64,000 nucleotides of DNA from Cyclobacterium marinum DSM 745 (GTDB lineage Bacteria > Bacteroidota > Bacteroidia > Cytophagales > Cyclobacteriaceae). Under the pieces are notes generated by a model. It saw nothing but the letters and a program-made list of their open reading frames with translations, was not told the DNA's origin and did not search any database. Positions 34,358 to 42,560 of this stretch are shown in pieces (the stretch's first letter is position 1; each line of letters opens with the position of its first letter). The stretch is from contig NC_015914.1 in assembly GCF_000222485.1 (NCBI RefSeq), positions 2,108,001 through 2,172,000 on the forward strand. The letters run 5' to 3'. A program made the position numbers and the translations under genes.

Positions 34358-34591
34358 ATGGAAAATGGAATGCCTTCTATGGCAAAAGTACTTATTTTTA
34401 TCGGACTGCTGTTATTGATCGCAGGATTGCTGCTTTGGTTCCTGCCTAAATTTCCTGGATTTAGGGGGTTGCCCGGAGATATGGTGTTTAAAAAAGAAAA
34501 CTTTACCTTTTATTTTCCCCTAGGTACCAGTATACTGCTCAGTTTGTTGTTGACCCTTTTGCTGTATTTGTGGAGGAAATTCGGCGGCTAA
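34358..34591 (+). CDS. DUF2905 family small membrane protein
   Basis: 77-aa inner-membrane protein with two transmembrane helices and the conserved central loop FPKFPGFRGLPGDMVFKKENFTFYFPLGTSI split across both, which defines DUF2905. The function is unknown. Start choice is uncertain: Met1 (34358), Met5 and Met8 (34379, MAKVLIFIG) are all possible; only 12 bp separate Met1 from the divergent methyltransferase, so Met8 may be the true start. Confidence 0.82.
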   Translation: MENGMPSMAKVLIFIGLLLLIAGLLLWFLPKFPGFRGLPGDMVFKKENFTFYFPLGTSILLSLLLTLLLYLWRKFGG

Positions 34592-34692
34592 CTCGGTTTA
34601 TATTATTAATTGACAAGGGTTATATTTTGGTTGGCCTTGAAAGATATACTATAATTAATTTAGCATAGCAGGCCGATCATTGATTGTCAAAT

Positions 34693-34784
34693 GTTCAACC
34701 CCATTCAGGGTTGGATATGAGTTGGAGGTCTTTAGTCCGTGGGTTTCCACCCACGGTTATTATTGTTCAGGCCCTTCAGGCCTG
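34693..34784 (+). repeat. structured repeat unit, copy 1 (direct)
   Basis: Hairpin A at 34693-34714, B at 34737-34756 and C at 34768-34784, in direct orientation at the left of the transposase. Confidence 0.8.
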
Positions 34785-34967
34785 ATAGACTTTAGGTTTA
34801 TAGCCTACTTTTCTTGATTTGACTTAAAGGTAATCGGCAGGCAAATTTTCTTTCACAGTCATTAAATTTTCTTTTTATAAATAACAAGGATTAAGATAAA
34901 CCAATTGTTTATTGAAATGAAAATTTTATTTTATTGTGAAAATATAGGAGCTCTTTACGAATACAAA

Positions 34968-35056
34968 GAAGCCTGAAGGGCTTCACCAACAATAGCCACG
35001 GGTGAAACCCGTGGAAAAAGAGGCCATGTTTTTTTCTCAACCCCGGAGTGGGTTGA
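34968..35056 (-). repeat. structured repeat unit, copy 2 (inverted)
   Basis: C' at 34968-34984, B' at 34996-35014 and A' at 35037-35056. It is the inverted partner of copy 1, separated from it by 183 bp of unrelated AT-rich DNA. Confidence 0.8.
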
Positions 35057-35112
35057 ATATCCGCTAGTTATGAAAAAAATCGTAACTTTAATGATATCCA
35101 AAACCATATTTT

Positions 35113-35562
35113 ATGAGCAGTTATAGACAAATTCTTTACCATTCTGTGATTAACACAAAAGATAGAAAATTAACAATTCCAGAACCTCACTGTCAAACAC
35201 TCTATAGATATATTTGGGGAATTGTAAAGAACACCGATAGTACGCTTTATCAGATAAATGGAATTGGCAACCACATACATTTATTAACCGATTTAAACCC
35301 CACAATATCCCTGTCAGACTTTATCAAGAATATTAAAGTTGCCAGCAGCATGTGGATGAGGCAACAGAAAAACTTTCCATTATGGGAATCTTGGGGAAAA
35401 GGATATGGATCGTTTACTTGCTCTTATAATGAAAAGGACCGTTTAATCTCCTATATCAAAAACCAAAAAAGCCATCACCAAAAGGAGTCCTTCGTGGATG
35501 AATACAAGCGTTTGATCATAGAAAACGGAGTTGAGTTTGATAAGCGATATCTACTAGGATAG
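35113..35562 (+). CDS. tnpA: IS200/IS605-family Y1 (HUH) transposase
   Basis: 149-aa single-strand transposase with the HUH metal motif GNHIHLL (His54, His56) and the catalytic Tyr114 in ISYIKNQKSHHQ. Length and C-terminus (FVDEYKRLIIENGVEFDKRYLLG) fit the IS200/IS605 TnpA branch common in Bacteroidota. All catalytic residues are intact, so it could be active. No accessory TnpB or IscB gene is present. Unlike a plain IS200, it is bracketed by duplicated palindromic repeat units, suggesting it may maintain or spread those repeats. Confidence 0.9.
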   Translation: MSSYRQILYHSVINTKDRKLTIPEPHCQTLYRYIWGIVKNTDSTLYQINGIGNHIHLLTDLNPTISLSDFIKNIKVASSMWMRQQKNFPLWESWGKGYGSFTCSYNEKDRLISYIKNQKSHHQKESFVDEYKRLIIENGVEFDKRYLLG

Positions 35563-35572
35563 TACGCCAATG

Positions 35573-35662
35573 TTCAACCCCCCTCTGGGGTTGCTTGGGA
35601 GTTTGAGATGACGTGTCCGTGAGTAAAACTCACGGTTATTATTGTTTAGGCCCTTCAGGCCT
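35573..35662 (+). repeat. structured repeat unit, copy 3 (direct)
   Basis: Hairpin A at 35573-35592, B (CCGTGAGT / ACTCACGG, with a compensatory A-T change relative to copy 1) at 35617-35635 and C at 35648-35662. Confidence 0.8.
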
Positions 35663-35737
35663 GGATCACGATAATTTTTTCCTTTCCATTTTCTGCTGAG
35701 GTTGATGTAGTATTGGAATATTAGGAACAATCGAAAG

Positions 35738-35833
35738 AAGCCTGAATGGCTCCAATAATATTAGCCACGGGTCCACGGGTAAAACCCGTGGACAGGGTGT
35801 ACAAATATTTCCATCAACCCCGTAGTGGGTTGA
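35738..35833 (-). repeat. structured repeat unit, copy 4 (inverted)
   Basis: C' at 35738-35752, B' at 35771-35793 preceded by a partial duplication of CCACGGG, and A' at 35814-35833. It is the inverted partner of copy 3 with a 75-bp spacer. Confidence 0.8.
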
Positions 35834-35917
35834 ACAAACAAACCGGAATGTACCATAAAGTCAGAACCAATCCTTCTTATATAAAATGACTAGGAAACTA
35901 ATAATTAGATGAAAATA

Positions 35918-36679
35918 TTAGTTTCCTAGAAAAGTTTTCAAAGTGGAAATCACTGCTTCTGGCTGCTCTGCATGGAGCCAATGACCGGTATTTTTAATAT
36001 GGATGATGAGATTATCGGGAAACAATTTGTCAATATCTTCCTTGTCACCGCTTTGAATATAGTCCGAATTGGCGCCTCCCATAAAGAGTGCAGGACCGGA
36101 AAAAGGCTTGTCAGAAGTTATTTCCTCACCGACATTTTCGATTTGCTTTGATATGACAGGCAAATTAATTTTCCATGCAAAAGCACCTTCTTTACGGGTC
36201 AGGTTTTTCAGTAAAAATTGGCGAATACCACGCTCCTCAATATATTCGGCTAATTTGTCCTCTGCTTCTTTTCTGGATTGAAGGTTTTGAATGTCGATTG
36301 CATTGAGTGCTTCCAAAATCGTTTGGTGATGTACCGGGTAAGGTCTTGGGGCAATGTCTGCTACTACTAATTTGTCTACCATTTCAGGATATGTTAATGC
36401 AAATTTCATCACCGTTTTTCCACCCATGGAATGCCCTAAGAAATTGGCTTTTTGTAAACCTTCTGCTTCCATAAATTCCTTTAAGTCTGCGGCCATTGCC
36501 GTATAGTTCCAGGTATCGCTGTGGGGGGAATCTCCATGATTGCGCTGATCCAGCAGGTAAAGCGAATAATTCTTTTCCAGCCCTTTCGCAATGCTCATCC
36601 AATTATCTGCAGAACCAAAAAGCCCATGTAAAATCACCAAAGGCTTTCCTGTGCCTGTTTTTCTAAAGTTTAATTTCAT
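35918..36679 (-). CDS. alpha/beta hydrolase (YbfF-like esterase)
   Basis: 253-aa hydrolase with oxyanion-hole motif LHGLFGSADNW, nucleophile elbow GHSMGG (Ser near residue 90) and catalytic His in NTGHWLHAEQPEAV. It resembles YbfF-type acyl-CoA and short-chain esterases. I start at ATG 36679 (KLNFRKTGTGKPLVILHG), which leaves 13 bp to the upstream pdxJ stop; a Met 25 codons earlier would overlap pdxJ. Same strand and tight spacing suggest an operon with pdxJ, an arrangement I recall from other Bacteroidota. Confidence 0.88.
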   Translation of the reverse strand: MKLNFRKTGTGKPLVILHGLFGSADNWMSIAKGLEKNYSLYLLDQRNHGDSPHSDTWNYTAMAADLKEFMEAEGLQKANFLGHSMGGKTVMKFALTYPEMVDKLVVADIAPRPYPVHHQTILEALNAIDIQNLQSRKEAEDKLAEYIEERGIRQFLLKNLTRKEGAFAWKINLPVISKQIENVGEEITSDKPFSGPALFMGGANSDYIQSGDKEDIDKLFPDNLIIHIKNTGHWLHAEQPEAVISTLKTFLGN

Positions 36680-36692
36680 CGTTGGTTGGGTT

Positions 36693-37409
36693 TTATACTT
36701 CCAATTGTCTGCGGTACATCTGTATGGTATTTTCAAGCCCATAATATAAGGCATCGCAGATCAAGGCATGGCCTATGGACACCTCGTCCAAATAGGGAAT
36801 TTGCTCTTTGAGGAATTTCAAATTATGTAAATCCAAGTCATGGCCGGCATTCAAGCCCAGACCTAGATCTTTGGAGAGGGAGGCTACTTCCAAATAAGGG
36901 GCAATGGCCTTTTCTTTGTCTATATGGTAGGTACTTGCATAAGGTTCCGTATACAATTCCACCCTGTCTGTTCCTGTTTCCTTGGCAGGTTCAAAGTATT
37001 TACTTTCCGGGTTAATAAAAATAGAAGTCCTTACCCCATAACTGTGAAGTTCTGCAATAAGATCTTTAAGCAGGTCCTTATGTTGGATGGTGTCCCAACC
37101 TGTATTGGAAGTTATGGCTTCCGGCGGGTCCGGTACAAGAGTTGCCTGAGCCGGTTTGGCCAATCGAATGATTTCCATGTACCTTTTATCAGGATAGCCT
37201 TCTATATTAAATTCTGTAGTGACTTGATCTTTTAGTGCGAATACATCGTTATACCTGATATGTCTTTCGTCAGGCCTAGGGTGTACAGTTATTCCTTGCG
37301 CACCAAAACGTTCTGCATCCAATGCTACTTGGACCAAATCTGGATTATTGTGTCCTCGTGCATTTCTTAAGGTAGCAATTTTATTTATGTTTACACTTAA
37401 TTTCGTCAT
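36693..37409 (-). CDS. pdxJ: pyridoxine 5'-phosphate synthase
   Basis: 238-aa TIM-barrel enzyme that condenses 3-amino-2-oxopropyl phosphate with 1-deoxyxylulose 5-phosphate to form pyridoxine 5'-phosphate. Characteristic stretches are [67 protein letters not shown] and [17 protein letters not shown]. Full length, ATG start. The alpha/beta hydrolase follows 13 bp downstream. Confidence 0.95.
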   Translation of the reverse strand: MTKLSVNINKIATLRNARGHNNPDLVQVALDAERFGAQGITVHPRPDERHIRYNDVFALKDQVTTEFNIEGYPDKRYMEIIRLAKPAQATLVPDPPEAITSNTGWDTIQHKDLLKDLIAELHSYGVRTSIFINPESKYFEPAKETGTDRVELYTEPYASTYHIDKEKAIAPYLEVASLSKDLGLGLNAGHDLDLHNLKFLKEQIPYLDEVSIGHALICDALYYGLENTIQMYRRQLEV

Positions 37410-37554
37410 GTTCTAAATATCAGCTAATTTTGTGCTAAATTAAATATATTGCGTTAACATCGAAAATACCGATGGGAATAAGACGTTTTTAATTTTTACA
37501 TCCAATCAAGGAAAAGATCAGTTTTAAACAATACAAGTAAAATAAAGATAAGTC

Positions 37555-38007
37555 ATGAGCTTAAAAACCAACATAGAAAAAGAGATCAAACAAGCAATGC
37601 TGGCTAAGCAGAAAGACAGGCTACGTGGATTAAGGGCTATTAAATCCATGATCATGCTCGAAGAAACAAAAGCAGGAAGTGAAACAGGGCTTTCGGATGC
37701 TGAAGAGTTACAGATCTTAACCAAGGCGGCCAAACAAAGAAGAGATTCCATAGAAATATTTGAGAAGCAGGGCAGGAAGGATCTTGCCAGTTTGGAACTT
37801 ACTGAACTTGAAGTAATCAGTGAATTTCTTCCCAAGCAGTTAAGTGATGAAGAATTGACAGCTGAACTGGAAGCAATAATAAGTGAATCAGGAGCATCAG
37901 GGCCTAAGGACATGGGAAAGGTGATGGGAATGGCTACAAAAAAATTGGCCGGTAAGGCGGATGGAAAAGCAATTTCTCAAAAAGTGAAATCTCTTTTAAA
38001 CCCTTAA
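37555..38007 (+). CDS. GatB/YqeY domain protein
   Basis: 150-aa YqeY protein, related to the C-terminal tRNA-binding domain of GatB. It contains the helical LRGLRAIKSMIMLEETKAG segment, the EFLPKQLSDEEL motif and the C-terminal GPKDMGKVMGMATKKLAGKADGK region split by a turn. Stand-alone YqeY proteins are widespread; their role (possibly aiding amidotransferase or tRNA quality control) is not settled. cvpA starts 7 bp downstream on the same strand. Confidence 0.9.
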   Translation: MSLKTNIEKEIKQAMLAKQKDRLRGLRAIKSMIMLEETKAGSETGLSDAEELQILTKAAKQRRDSIEIFEKQGRKDLASLELTELEVISEFLPKQLSDEELTAELEAIISESGASGPKDMGKVMGMATKKLAGKADGKAISQKVKSLLNP

Positions 38008-38014
38008 GACAAAA

Positions 38015-38560
38015 TTGAGCACGATAGACATTATCATATTGGGCATGCTGGCTGTGGGAGCCTTTAGTGGCTACCGTCAGGGGCTTTTTATAGGGATTTT
38101 GTCTATCTTGGCTTTTTTTGTGGGAATAATTTTAGCTTTTCGCTTTATGAATTGGGGTGCGGAGCTATTAACAGATAAGGTGGAGAGCTTGACCTTTATG
38201 CTCCCCTTTGTGGCCTTTGTTTTGATTTTTTTGGCTGTAACTATTACCATTAGAATATTGGCTTATCTTGTCAAAAAAGCATTAGACCTTACTATTCTTG
38301 GGACATTTGACAGTTTTGCAGGAGCCATATTGGGAATTTTCAAGTGGAGTATTATGATTAGCCTTTTAATTTGGGTAGCCAATTCCTTTGAATTTCAAGT
38401 GCCTGCAGAGATGAAAAAAGATGCGGTAATCTACCCAATAATAGTACCTGTGGCGCCTACCATGGTAGCTGTATTGGACGATTATACACCTATCATAGAT
38501 ACTGCCATTGCTACTATCAAAGAACTCGTAAATAGCTCTTCCGGTGATTTTATTAATTGA
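38015..38560 (+). CDS. cvpA: CvpA family membrane protein
   Basis: 181-aa inner-membrane protein with about four transmembrane helices (residues ~3-25, 29-48, 60-84 and 100-125). The family N-terminus STIDIIILGMLAVGAFSGYRQGLF is clear, and begins at a TTG start codon (38015), because no ATG lies upstream and the next in-frame ATG would remove the first helix. CvpA affects envelope homeostasis and colicin V production in enterobacteria. It overlaps the downstream glutamine amidotransferase by 17 bp. Confidence 0.87.
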   Translation: MSTIDIIILGMLAVGAFSGYRQGLFIGILSILAFFVGIILAFRFMNWGAELLTDKVESLTFMLPFVAFVLIFLAVTITIRILAYLVKKALDLTILGTFDSFAGAILGIFKWSIMISLLIWVANSFEFQVPAEMKKDAVIYPIIVPVAPTMVAVLDDYTPIIDTAIATIKELVNSSSGDFIN

Positions 38561-39134
38561 TAACTTCGATTCTTTTGCTCACATTCTTGCAGATTATTTC
38601 AGAAGAACGGGTGAGGAAGTAACCGTTTTGCGGAATAATGTAAGTTTGGAAGAGGTTCACGGCTTTTCATTTTCTGCTTTAGTGATTTCACCTGGACCGG
38701 AAACTCCGGATAAAGCAGGCAATTTAATGGAAATCCTGGCTCACTATTATGATAAAGTACCGATTTTGGGAATTTGTTTAGGGCATCAAGCTCTAGGGAC
38801 TTTTTTTGGAGCCAAATTGGTTAAAAGTCCTTGGCCTATGCATGGTAAAATTTCTGCTGTTTTTCAGAAAAAACAGCATGATGTATTAAAAAATATTCCA
38901 ATGCGTTTTAAAGTAACCCGGTATCATTCTTTGCAATTGGAAGAGATTCCTGATAGTTTGGAGGTTATTCTTGAAGAGGATAACGGGGCAGTAATGGCTT
39001 TTTCCCATAAGTACTTGCCAATTTTAGGGGTTCAATTTCATCCGGAAGCTCACCTTACTGAATATGGTGATCAGTTGATAATAAATTGGGTAAATTTAAT
39101 AAATGAATTGAAAGCCCCTCAAATTCATTATTAA
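38544..39134 (+). CDS. pabA: anthranilate/aminodeoxychorismate synthase glutamine amidotransferase (TrpG/PabA)
   Basis: 196-aa class I glutamine amidotransferase supplying ammonia to a chorismate-using synthase. N-terminus MILLIDNFDSFAHIL, nucleophile Cys78 in GICLGHQALG, and His166 and Glu168 in FHPEAHLTEYG. It starts at GTG 38544, 17 bp inside cvpA. No trpE or pabB partner is nearby, so whether it works for tryptophan or folate is unclear; a shared subunit is possible. Confidence 0.88.
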   Translation: MILLIDNFDSFAHILADYFRRTGEEVTVLRNNVSLEEVHGFSFSALVISPGPETPDKAGNLMEILAHYYDKVPILGICLGHQALGTFFGAKLVKSPWPMHGKISAVFQKKQHDVLKNIPMRFKVTRYHSLQLEEIPDSLEVILEEDNGAVMAFSHKYLPILGVQFHPEAHLTEYGDQLIINWVNLINELKAPQIHY

Positions 39135-39266
39135 TGCTCGTTTTGCGATCATTAGTTGTTTTGGCAGGGGATTGAACGGGTAAAAGGGTGAAGAAATTAG
39201 GCCAATTGAACAAAGGGAGGCCAATTCACGTTTTATTTTTCGAATCCTTTTAATACCTTTATCTAC

Positions 39267-39932
39267 ATGCGTGCGATAGAATTTATAAACAACCTCATTC
39301 CTCCTCTAAAATTTACTGACAAAGTAAAGTTAGGGCTTTCCTGGATGGAAGAAATCAGGACGGATATAATTCCTGTTGTAGACAAAGGTTTATTTAAGGG
39401 TTTTATCACAGATGAAATCATTTATGAACTCAATGATCCTGAAATGACCCTTGAAATTGTAGAGTTGGTGGGCAGTGCCAGTATTGTTCAGGAAGACCGG
39501 CATATTTATGATGTACTGAGAGTCTCTTCAGAAAATGAAGTAAGTATGGTGGCCGTATTGAATAAAGAATTGAAGTACTTGGGGGTCGTTACCCAAGAAG
39601 GTGCCATATCTGCATTTACAGATAGCATCTCTATCCAATCTCAAGGGGGTGTACTGATTTTGTCCATGTTTATGACCGATTACAGCCTGTATGATATTGC
39701 CAGGGTGGTGGAGTCAGAAAATGCAAAGGTGCTTAGCAGTTTTATATCAGATGATCCCTTGGATGACAGTAAAATTAAAGTAACCCTAAAAATAGATCAG
39801 GTAGAACTCCGACACATTAAAGCCACGTTGGAGCGATTTGGGTACAAGGTTATTGACCATTACCAAGAAGAGGAGGGAATCAATAGCGATCAGGATCGCC
39901 TCGGTAACTTGATGCGGTTTTTAGATATCTGA
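39267..39932 (+). CDS. CBS-domain protein with ACT-like C-terminus
   Basis: 221-aa soluble protein. Residues about 10-125 hold a CBS pair (IIPVVDKGLFKGFITDEIIYEL, VSMVAVLNKELKYLGVVTQEGAISAF). The C-terminal part (ILSMFMTDYSLYDIARVVES, KIKVTLKIDQVELRHIKATLERFGYKV) resembles an ACT-like regulatory fold. CBS pairs bind adenosyl ligands. The gene is 6 bp upstream of nadK, and this CBS-nadK-DUF6089-uppS-bamA order is familiar in Bacteroidota; an energy- or NAD(P)-linked sensing role is inference. Confidence 0.85.
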   Translation: MRAIEFINNLIPPLKFTDKVKLGLSWMEEIRTDIIPVVDKGLFKGFITDEIIYELNDPEMTLEIVELVGSASIVQEDRHIYDVLRVSSENEVSMVAVLNKELKYLGVVTQEGAISAFTDSISIQSQGGVLILSMFMTDYSLYDIARVVESENAKVLSSFISDDPLDDSKIKVTLKIDQVELRHIKATLERFGYKVIDHYQEEEGINSDQDRLGNLMRFLDI

Positions 39933-39938
39933 TCTTTC

Positions 39939-40814
39939 ATGAATATTTTACTTCACGGCATCAATATATCCGCTCAGTTTCAAACTTGTATTCTCCAATT
40001 GATTCAAGCTTTTGAAGAAAAAGGATCAAATGTAAAGCTTACCAAAAACTTGTTCAACTCCTTCCGAAAAAAGGGGGGCTTAAGCCCAATCGTAACACCT
40101 TTGAATTCAAAGAATGATTTGGCAGGGATCGATGTGGTTATTTCCATTGGAGGAGACGGCACCTTACTGGATACCATTTCCTTGATTGGCGCATATGAAA
40201 TTCCGGTATTGGGCATCAACACCGGGAGGATGGGATTTCTAGCAACTATAGCCAAAGAAGACATAAAGGCTGCTGTCAAAGATTTGTTGGAAGGTCATTA
40301 CGCATTGGAAGACAGGAGCTTGGTAAGATTGGAGTCTAGTGTGCCACTTTTCAAAGGATTAAACTTCGGGTTGAACGAGTTTACCATTCACAAGAGAGAT
40401 ACCTCTTCGATGATTACGGTACATACTTATATTGACGGAGATTACCTAAACAGTTATTGGGCAGATGGGATCATTGTATCCACACCCACAGGCTCCACGG
40501 GCTATTCATTAAGTTGTGGAGGCCCGCTGATTTCACCCTTGGCCAAAAACTTTGTAATTACCCCTGTTAGCCCACACAACCTGAATGTCAGGCCGATTGT
40601 GGTTTCTGATGATAGTGAAATCTCCTTTAAAATAGAAGGCAGGAGTGAAAAATTCCTTGTATCTTTAGACTCCAGATCTGCGCCAATTGATGCGTCCGTG
40701 GAACTGAAAGTTAAAAAAGAATTATTTGTAGCGAAGCTGGTTAAGTTTCACAATTACAGCTTCTTTGACACCCTCAGGCAAAAATTGAACTGGGGATATG
40801 ACATGAGAAACTAG
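39939..40814 (+). CDS. nadK: NAD kinase
   Basis: 291-aa NAD kinase producing NADP from NAD with ATP or polyphosphate. The glycine-rich motif ISIGGDGTLLD (residues 69-78), NTGRMGFLA and the substrate region DGIIVSTPTGSTGYSLSCGGP are diagnostic. Cytosolic, normal length. It is preceded by the CBS gene (6-bp gap) and followed by a moderate hairpin terminator before the DUF6089 gene. Confidence 0.95.
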   Translation: MNILLHGINISAQFQTCILQLIQAFEEKGSNVKLTKNLFNSFRKKGGLSPIVTPLNSKNDLAGIDVVISIGGDGTLLDTISLIGAYEIPVLGINTGRMGFLATIAKEDIKAAVKDLLEGHYALEDRSLVRLESSVPLFKGLNFGLNEFTIHKRDTSSMITVHTYIDGDYLNSYWADGIIVSTPTGSTGYSLSCGGPLISPLAKNFVITPVSPHNLNVRPIVVSDDSEISFKIEGRSEKFLVSLDSRSAPIDASVELKVKKELFVAKLVKFHNYSFFDTLRQKLNWGYDMRN

Positions 40815-40828
40815 TTTTAACAATATTT

Positions 40829-40857
40829 AACCCACAGTATACTTGGTTGGGTTTTTT
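40829..40857 (+). terminator. moderate hairpin terminator after nadK
   Basis: Stem AACCCA / TGGGTT with a 13-nt loop and a run of six T. It may be partial, allowing readthrough into the DUF6089-uppS-bamA genes. Confidence 0.55.
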
Positions 40858-40888
40858 ATTCGTTGGGTAGTTTATAAATTGCAACGAC

Positions 40889-41647
40889 TTGAATAAATCC
40901 AGGTTTTACACATTAGCACTATCAATAATTTTGGTCTTTATAAGTTTGGGCGTTTCCCAGACTGTAAAAGCCCAACAGCATGAGATAGGTTTAGGTTTAG
41001 GTGCGGGGACATATACCGGAGATATCCTTCGGGTTATTGATCCAAGTCAGCTTGGTATTCAAGGAACGTTATTTGGCAGACGAAATTTTGACAATGCCTG
41101 GAGCTTAAGGGCCGGGTTTTCCATTGCTAGATTAAATGGAGCGGACAGTATCCGCCCCATAGATCAGGTAGCTGCGACCAGAAATGCCTTTTTTAATGGC
41201 ACAATGGCCGAGGTTTCCGCAAGGATGGAGTTTCATTTCATAGACTATATGAGTCACAAATCAACCAGTAGGTTTTCCCCATTTGGCTTTTTTGGTTTGG
41301 GATATGGTATGTTCTTTGGACAAGGCCAATCTTATGAAGGAGATATACAACCCGGCAGTTACAGCTTGGGCACGGTAATTCTTCCCTTTGGGGCAGGTAT
41401 AAAATACAAACTTAAGGACCGTATTTTACTCTCTTTTGAAGGAGGAGCGAAGGCTACCTTTACTGACAATTTGGATAAAATCGGGGATGAATCCATTTAT
41501 TTACCTCGTTACAGAACCGATCCCGGCACGGGAAATCAAGTATTAGAACCAACAAGCATTAACTTTGGCAATCCATCTGACCGTGATTGGTATTACTTTT
41601 TGGGCTTTACTATAAGCTATTCTTTTCATCAGATCAAGTGCTACTAG
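40889..41647 (+). CDS. DUF6089 outer-membrane beta-barrel protein
   Basis: 252-aa predicted outer-membrane protein with a signal peptide (cleavage near VKAQQ). The barrel has conserved N-terminal stretch HEIGLGLGAGTYTGDI and a C-terminal DRDWYYFLGFTISYSF. It appears to start at TTG 40889, because no ATG precedes the signal peptide in frame. Position between nadK and uppS-bamA is typical of this family in Bacteroidota. The function is unknown, probably envelope-related. Confidence 0.82.
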   Translation: MNKSRFYTLALSIILVFISLGVSQTVKAQQHEIGLGLGAGTYTGDILRVIDPSQLGIQGTLFGRRNFDNAWSLRAGFSIARLNGADSIRPIDQVAATRNAFFNGTMAEVSARMEFHFIDYMSHKSTSRFSPFGFFGLGYGMFFGQGQSYEGDIQPGSYSLGTVILPFGAGIKYKLKDRILLSFEGGAKATFTDNLDKIGDESIYLPRYRTDPGTGNQVLEPTSINFGNPSDRDWYYFLGFTISYSFHQIKCY

Positions 41648-41729
41648 TACAATAATTGACCTCAGGATAGAATTTTTAAAAAAGAAGTGTCATTTTTGTA
41701 AATCAATTAAACCAACAGAGAAATTTGGA

Positions 41730-42473
41730 ATGAATGAAGTGATTGACAAGGGCAATATACCCCGACATATTGCAGTGATAATGGATGGCAATGGGCGTTG
41801 GGCTCAGAAGAAAGGTGCCATGCGAATATTTGGCCATAGAAATGCTTTGGCAGCTGTAAGGGATGCCATCGAAGGTTCGGCAGAATTAGGGGTAGATTTT
41901 ATTACCTTGTATGCCTTCTCTACTGAAAATTGGTCAAGGCCCAAAGATGAGGTGGATGCCCTGATGGAAATTCTGGTTCAAGCTATCACAGATGAGGTGC
42001 CGACCATGATGAAAAACAATATCAGATTGGAAACCATCGGTGATATTGATAGCCTGCCTGATTCGTGCATAAAGCACCTTAAGATGGGAAAAGAAAAAAC
42101 CAAAGACAATACCGGTATGACCGTGGTATTGGCATTGAGCTATAGTGGTCGTTGGGAATTGGAAAAGGCTGTTCAGGCAATTGTCAAAAAAGTAGTTAAA
42201 GGTGAGTTATCAGCGGAAGCTATCAATCAAAAAGTGATTGGAGAGCACCTGAATACTGCCAATATACCTGATCCGGAACTGTTAATCAGAACCAGTGGTG
42301 AAATCAGGATAAGTAATTTTATGTTATGGCAATTGGCCTATACAGAATTATATTTCACCGAAGTGCTTTGGCCGGATTTCCGGAAAAAACATTTGCATGA
42401 AGCCATACTTGCTTTTCAAAAAAGGGAAAGAAGGTTTGGTAAAACCGGAGCACAAACAAAAGGCTCCAATTGA
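41730..42473 (+). CDS. uppS: isoprenyl transferase (undecaprenyl diphosphate synthase)
   Basis: 247-aa cis-prenyltransferase making the C55 lipid carrier precursor for peptidoglycan and other glycans. The signature HIAVIMDGNGRWAQKKG carries the catalytic Asp19; later stretches ALSYSGRWE, PDPELLIRTSGEIRISNFMLWQLAYTELYF and FQKRERRFG are characteristic. It lies directly upstream of bamA; the 87-bp gap holds two hairpins. Confidence 0.95.
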   Translation: MNEVIDKGNIPRHIAVIMDGNGRWAQKKGAMRIFGHRNALAAVRDAIEGSAELGVDFITLYAFSTENWSRPKDEVDALMEILVQAITDEVPTMMKNNIRLETIGDIDSLPDSCIKHLKMGKEKTKDNTGMTVVLALSYSGRWELEKAVQAIVKKVVKGELSAEAINQKVIGEHLNTANIPDPELLIRTSGEIRISNFMLWQLAYTELYFTEVLWPDFRKKHLHEAILAFQKRERRFGKTGAQTKGSN

Positions 42474-42482
42474 CACTACTTG

Positions 42483-42541
42483 TTCTGAAATGAATTGAGA
42501 ATTTCAGAATTATTGCTGCCCCAGCTCATATATTACTGGGG
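42483..42541 (+). promoter_or_regulatory. two successive hairpins between uppS and bamA
   Basis: First hairpin TTCTGAAAT / ATTTCAGAA (42483-42509), second CCCCAG / CTGGGG (42519-42541), followed by only a weak T-tract. It could be an attenuator, RNA-processing site or weak terminator in the uppS-bamA leader. Confidence 0.5.
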
Positions 42542-42560
42542 TTAAATTTGATCGTTTGAA

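Larger units (their letters stand above)
34693..35835 (+). mobile_element. IS200/IS605-like element bracketed by structured palindromic blocks
   Basis: A Y1 transposase gene (35113-35562) lies between two blocks, each made of a ~90-bp repeat unit and its inverted copy. Each unit carries three hairpins in the order A (TTCAACCC...GGGTTG), B (CCGTGGGT...ACCCACGG) and C (AGGCCCTTCAGGCCT), with TTATTATTG-like spacing. The left block is 34693-35056 and the right block 35573-35833. IS200-type elements lack terminal inverted repeats and recognise subterminal hairpins; here the hairpins are multiplied as in REP/BIME sequences associated with RAYT genes. Exact ends cannot be fixed without an empty site. 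Confidence 0.75.

Noticed and set aside
34693..35835. CRISPR array interpretation of the repeats around 35 kb
   Set aside because: Units are palindromic, in both orientations and irregularly spaced around a transposase; no regular spacers or cas genes.
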